Made by a program: the position numbers and the translations under genes. The notes below the pieces were generated by a model. That model ran no database searches, was not told the DNA's origin, and saw nothing but the letters and a program-made list of their open reading frames with translations. DNA of 64,000 nt, taken from contig KV425555.1 of NCBI GenBank assembly GCA_001632425.1, positions 392,795-456,794 on the forward strand, given 5' to 3'. This DNA is from Neolentinus lepideus HHB14362 ss-1. Taxonomy: Eukaryota > Basidiomycota > Agaricomycetes > Gloeophyllales > Gloeophyllaceae. Shown here piece by piece: positions 60,210-64,000 of this stretch; position 1 is the first letter of the stretch; every line of letters begins with the position of its first letter.

Positions 60210-62420
60210 TTAGATGCCAGAAAGCATCTTCTGCACCTCGGCCGCTTGATAGCCTGCAAATAAGATACGATTGTTGGCGCGAGGACGGTCAGTAATAGCC
60301 GTACTCACCAAGCAGAGGGAACCTTGTACCAAGGCTCGACATGGCGTACTGTATCAGGCTGATATCGTTGCACACGTCCACACTACTTTGAGGTGGCCAA
60401 GATGTTTCCAAGCGGGTCTTCTCACTACTGAGAGCGTTCGCAGCGACCATCCAGCAAGGCTGAGACAAGGTGTTTAGAGCAGTAGGGGCTGAACATATCA
60501 CAGACTTACACCGATGATAGGATCAAGAAACTCAAAGTCCGCCTCCGAAATATGCTTGATCACTATCACAACCGCGCTGGCGGCTCTCAAGCACTTGTCG
60601 TGAGAGATTAGATCGTCTTGACCGAATCGATAGTGTAGATGAATCGTTGCGGCATGTGCGAGGGTATGAATTACAATAAGTGCGTGCTTCTCGTCAGGGA
60701 TCGTCCCATCTAGTTGTTGCACAGGAATTAAAGTCGTCAAAAAACGTGAAATAGTATGTTCAAGAGCCAGAAACTCGTCGCGTAACGCGTTCGAGTTGGA
60801 CAATCCTTTGAAAGATATCAACAAGACGTCATGGACATCAGGATTAAATATATCTCACGGAAGTTCCAGTCCGAAGATAACTGGCTGGCGCTCTGCAATA
60901 GCGTCGCAGCCTTGACACGGAGCGCTCGGGTTGAGAAACCTCCGACCGTGTTCAAACCTTGTCCTTCCAGGAAGGTCCTGATGGTCTGAATGCTCTGACG
61001 ATCGTCCAGCTGGCACTAAAGTACCGAGGTTATTCTTGCAACTTTACGATACCTATAGAATAACTCACCGAAACATACTCTTCCATAGTCTGGGGCCAAG
61101 GTACAGATATTGAGTTACAAGAATCTTTCTCGTCATGTATGGCGATAGGCCGCTGCAGTGCGACGGACCAACAGCGATCGAGATCATACGCCTGCCAAAA
61201 GGTCAGGATCCGTTCACCTTCCTCCACTGCATCCCTCGCTGGATCGAGCTGGAACAGGACGATAGGCTCCCATCCACCGGCATTGGCCTCAGTCAGTGAG
61301 AGTCGTTGAAGACCCCACTGCATTGACAACGAGGCCGCAGCGCTGGCATGGTAAGTCCCCTCGATAAACCGACCGTTAGCAAAGAAGTAGACGGCTAGCA
61401 GACAAGAAGCCTGAATGACGTCCAGGACTTTGGTCGAATCTTGGAGGGCATCGTTCATGGACTCTAGTGACCGAGACAGGTAGTACATCTCGTGCTGACT
61501 CAGCGGCCCTGGACGCGAGAAGAAGCAGGACCACAGGAGTATAGAGTTCATAAGCACTGGATGGTGTTGCTCCGAAGGCGGGAGGGTTAAGCTCCGTCTT
61601 AATCGGTCGACGTTGAGTCCAAAGCCGAGCTGATGACGGTGTGGCAGGAAGATCTCGAGCCTGAAAGATATTTGTGAGCTACGGCCGATGCAGCTTTCAC
61701 GAAGACAACGCTTACAATAGCGGGAGGAGCTCAATTGGGGGAGCTCTCTCTTCGACAGCGTAAGAAGGTTCACCGGTCAAAGTCGGAGATGAGTATCTCT
61801 GAAACTTAGTGTAAGCTTAGGGCTGAGTCATGCCACAAGTATCACTTACCGAGATCCAGGACCCCTGAGGAGAACCAGCGATATCTTCCAATATAATTAG
61901 ACGGAGAGAAAATGTGGAATAATGGGTCATACCTAGGTGATACGGCGACGGGGAAGGGATACCGATGGTCGGTGGCGAGCCCGCACTGGAGGATGAGGAT
62001 GATCCCGAATATTGGGAGTGAGGGTCGTAGAGCGTCACGGACGGAGAGGTGTATTCAGGGTCTTCGAGCTCTCGTATTCTCTGCTCGAGACGAGCGATAT
62101 TCTCACGAAGGAGCTGAGTCCTAGTCTTTCCCTTTCCATCGTCGTACTCGCACACATCACCCTTCTTGGCACGGACACACTGGTGACAGGCTGGCCTCAT
62201 ACCATCGCATCTCTGTCCGATACGGAGACGATGAGAGATACACTCCATTGACACGTAGAACCACTTTACCATCTTCCTTTTTCTGAGCAGACAAGTCAAT
62301 GCTTTGTTGTGATAGGAAGAGACTCCGATCGGCGTACCTGCACCTCAGGCACGCTTTGCCCCTCTGCAGGGTCGTTGGGGGAGATGCAGAGCTGCCTGCT
62401 ACTGTTCCCTTGTCGGTCAT
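60210..62420 (-). CDS. Zn2Cys6 fungal-specific transcription factor
   Basis: Transcription regulator of the Gal4-like class. The start MTDKGTVAGSSASPPTTLQR leads into the finger GKACLRCR, interrupted by an intron, then RKMRCDGMRPACHQC with the final Cys in GDVCEYDDGKGKT. A short coiled coil follows (LLRENIARLEQRIRELED), the usual dimerisation element. The middle-homology / fungal-specific region has LEIFLPHRHQLGFGLNVDRL, ILLWSCFFSRPGPLSQHEMY, VIQASCLLAVYFFANGRFIE and ERILTFWQAYDLDRCWSVAL. The last splice joins SSLGTRFPLLG to YQAAEVQKMLSGI and TAA. Eight or more short introns are present. It lies directly upstream of the FUSC gene in the same direction, which makes that gene a plausible target. 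Confidence 0.86.
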
Positions 62421-64000
62421 TTTGGAAGATCCGAGGGAGATTCGGGTCAACAAGTTACAAGACCTGGCTTGTCCAGACGAGGAAGGCGAAAATAGAAAAA
62501 TAGGTAAGAAGAGAAAGCCTAGAGGATAGCGGGAGAGCAGACACGCTAGAGGCTAAAAAGAACCGGGACAACGCATTAATAAAAGAATGACTAGGAGACG
62601 AGAGATGGGAGAAGCCGTTGAAGGTTATAAGGCTTCAGAAATTAGGTTTAGCAAGCCAGCACTGCCTTTCCGACCCTTATGTCGGAGGGTCTGGCATGAT
62701 TGAGTCTCTAAGGGGCGGAGGCCACGCGAGCGCCCGATGCGAATCGCCCCTTTGCAAGACCGCTATTTTCGCGTCCTTCCACATCACTTTTGATGGCTTC
62801 GACGCCAAGGACTGTGCCGGTCCACATGGTCCATCTCAGGTCCCGCATTGCTCGCACTCAGTTCTTACCCTGCTTCATTCTTAGCCTGCTCATTGAACTC
62901 TGCCACACCTCCTTGCTCAGCGGAGGCCACCGTCCCAGAACACAAACCAGACAATGGGTCCAGACGAGATAAACACAAACTCTGCATGTGACTGGCCACT
63001 CACACACCGGTCAGTTAAAGCCGTCCTCTTCGTAAAGTCATCACCTCCGGCTTCTTGGTCGGATCCGGCCGTGTTACGACAACAGCCAATCTAACGACCG
63101 AGTCACCAACACCTTTACCGACCTCAATCGAATGCAATTTAGCATCTAATTAACAGTAGTCATTCGTAGTCAGCAGTCATTCGTAGTCAGCGAGCAGTCT
63201 TGCGCTGACTACTGCCCGACGTCGTGCGCGATAACATTTACGTTGGATGGCCCAAACAATAGAATGATGACCATCACAGTTCTTACCTTGCCCCCAACTG
63301 ATTGAAGCCCTCGAGCCGCTATGGTCATGATTGTCGAGACGCATCATCGCCTGTGCCGGAAGAACACGGCACATAAATCCTACCGACGTGGACGCTGCAG
63401 ATCTGCAGAAGTTCGCTGAGCGCATCAATCTACTCTCAGGTGGATTCGAAGCCGCTCGTCGCTCTACCTCTCGAACACCGATCGCAGATTTTCACACATT
63501 TCCCGAATGTCGGTGTCCCGACCTTTGTCACCGACCGGGCGATCTATTGTACCGTCCATATTACATGTGGACTCATCGATCTGGGGTCTGTCACAGCAAG
63601 GTAGGATTCAAGTGTTGAAGCGTCGGACATGTCCTGCCTCTGTCTCCCTGTGATGGTTTGATTTTCAGGAACGTCGGGAAACCCCTTCGCAAGCTCTTGT
63701 TGGTGGCGCACCCGTACCGCGACAAACCTGTTGCACTTGGTACTTTCACCTATCCATCTTTTCTCTGCGAGTTTGGTATTCGCTGAACACACCGGGTTTC
63801 TCTCGTCGGTGAGTACACTGGTCAAGCAGAAGTGATACTGGGTCAGATATGGTGTGCGTTGTGCCCCAGCTGTAAGTATTTTGTTTTCTGAAGCATACCG
63901 GTCGATTCCGGTTTATTTCAAGGCTTTGTAATAGATAAGCCATAGTGTACTATTGGCTGTAGGATGCGGTACCAGGTAATGATCACGGCGATTTTCGCCT
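62421..64000. other. Right-edge region, no gene firmly supported
   Basis: 1.58 kb upstream of the Zn2Cys6 gene, running to the window edge. Several short plus-strand frames look partly protein-like, for example IFTHFPNVGVPTFVTDRAIY near 63490-63550, followed by a possible GT donor at 63601 and a further frame with GKPLRKLLLVAHPYRDKP. No start, family motif or consistent exon chain could be fixed. It may be the 5' part of a gene that continues past the edge. Confidence 0.3.
63158..63191. repeat. Perfect 17-bp tandem duplication
   Basis: Two adjacent identical copies of AGTCATTCGTAGTCAGC (63158-63174 and 63175-63191) in non-coding sequence. Part of the unit (GTAGTCA) also occurs inverted or partial just outside. 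Confidence 0.9.

Overview
The window reads as nuclear DNA of a filamentous basidiomycete, most likely an Agaricomycete. Genes are closely packed on both strands. Almost all are broken by many short introns, mostly about 45-65 nt, with GT...AG borders and a CTNAY-like branch site close to the acceptor. The protein set is typically fungal: a PP2C-plus-cyclase adenylate cyclase, Zn2Cys6 regulators, a fungal ArAE/FUSC membrane protein and a Rieske choline-monooxygenase-like enzyme. I see no bacterial operon structure, no intact transposon, no CRISPR array and no tRNA or rRNA gene. The species cannot be named from the sequence alone.

Layout, left to right. At 2-1630 lies the 3' end of an adenylate cyclase gene, followed by a secreted GH2 beta-mannosidase (minus), a membrane-anchored cysteine-synthase-like gene (plus), ADA2 (minus) and CTR9 (plus). 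ADA2 and CTR9 diverge from one short promoter region. From 16 to 25 kb are an NADH pyrophosphatase (minus), a YMC1-type mitochondrial carrier (plus), two convergent paralogous CoA-binding-domain genes and glyoxalase I (minus). From 26 to 30 kb are a disordered nuclear-type protein of unknown function and a membrane-anchored FkbM-like methyltransferase.

The stretch 30.2-34.6 kb has no gene that I can support. It is followed by signal peptidase subunit SPC3, a Zn2Cys6 protein with its finger at the C-terminal end, API5 (minus), a Rieske oxygenase (minus), a glycerol-3-phosphate acyltransferase, a CHK2/Cds1-type checkpoint kinase, a homocysteine S-methyltransferase, ribosomal protein S0 (uS2) and a ZNHIT3/Hit1-like zinc finger gene. 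At 55-62.4 kb a large FUSC/ArAE membrane protein and a Zn2Cys6 regulator lie in tandem on the minus strand.

Most genes are conserved housekeeping genes not tied to one pathway, but a few local links are visible. ADA2 (SAGA) and CTR9 (PAF1 complex) are both RNA polymerase II co-regulators. The cysteine-synthase-like and homocysteine methyltransferase genes both act in sulfur amino acid metabolism but are far apart. The Zn2Cys6 gene and the FUSC transporter-like gene are separated by a spacer holding ten CGGA/TCCG elements, all in the same direction. This is the best candidate here for a local regulatory circuit.

Exon borders were placed by eye from splice signals, reading frame and recalled family conservation, so small exon errors are possible. 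All coordinates given for genes span start codon to stop codon and include introns.
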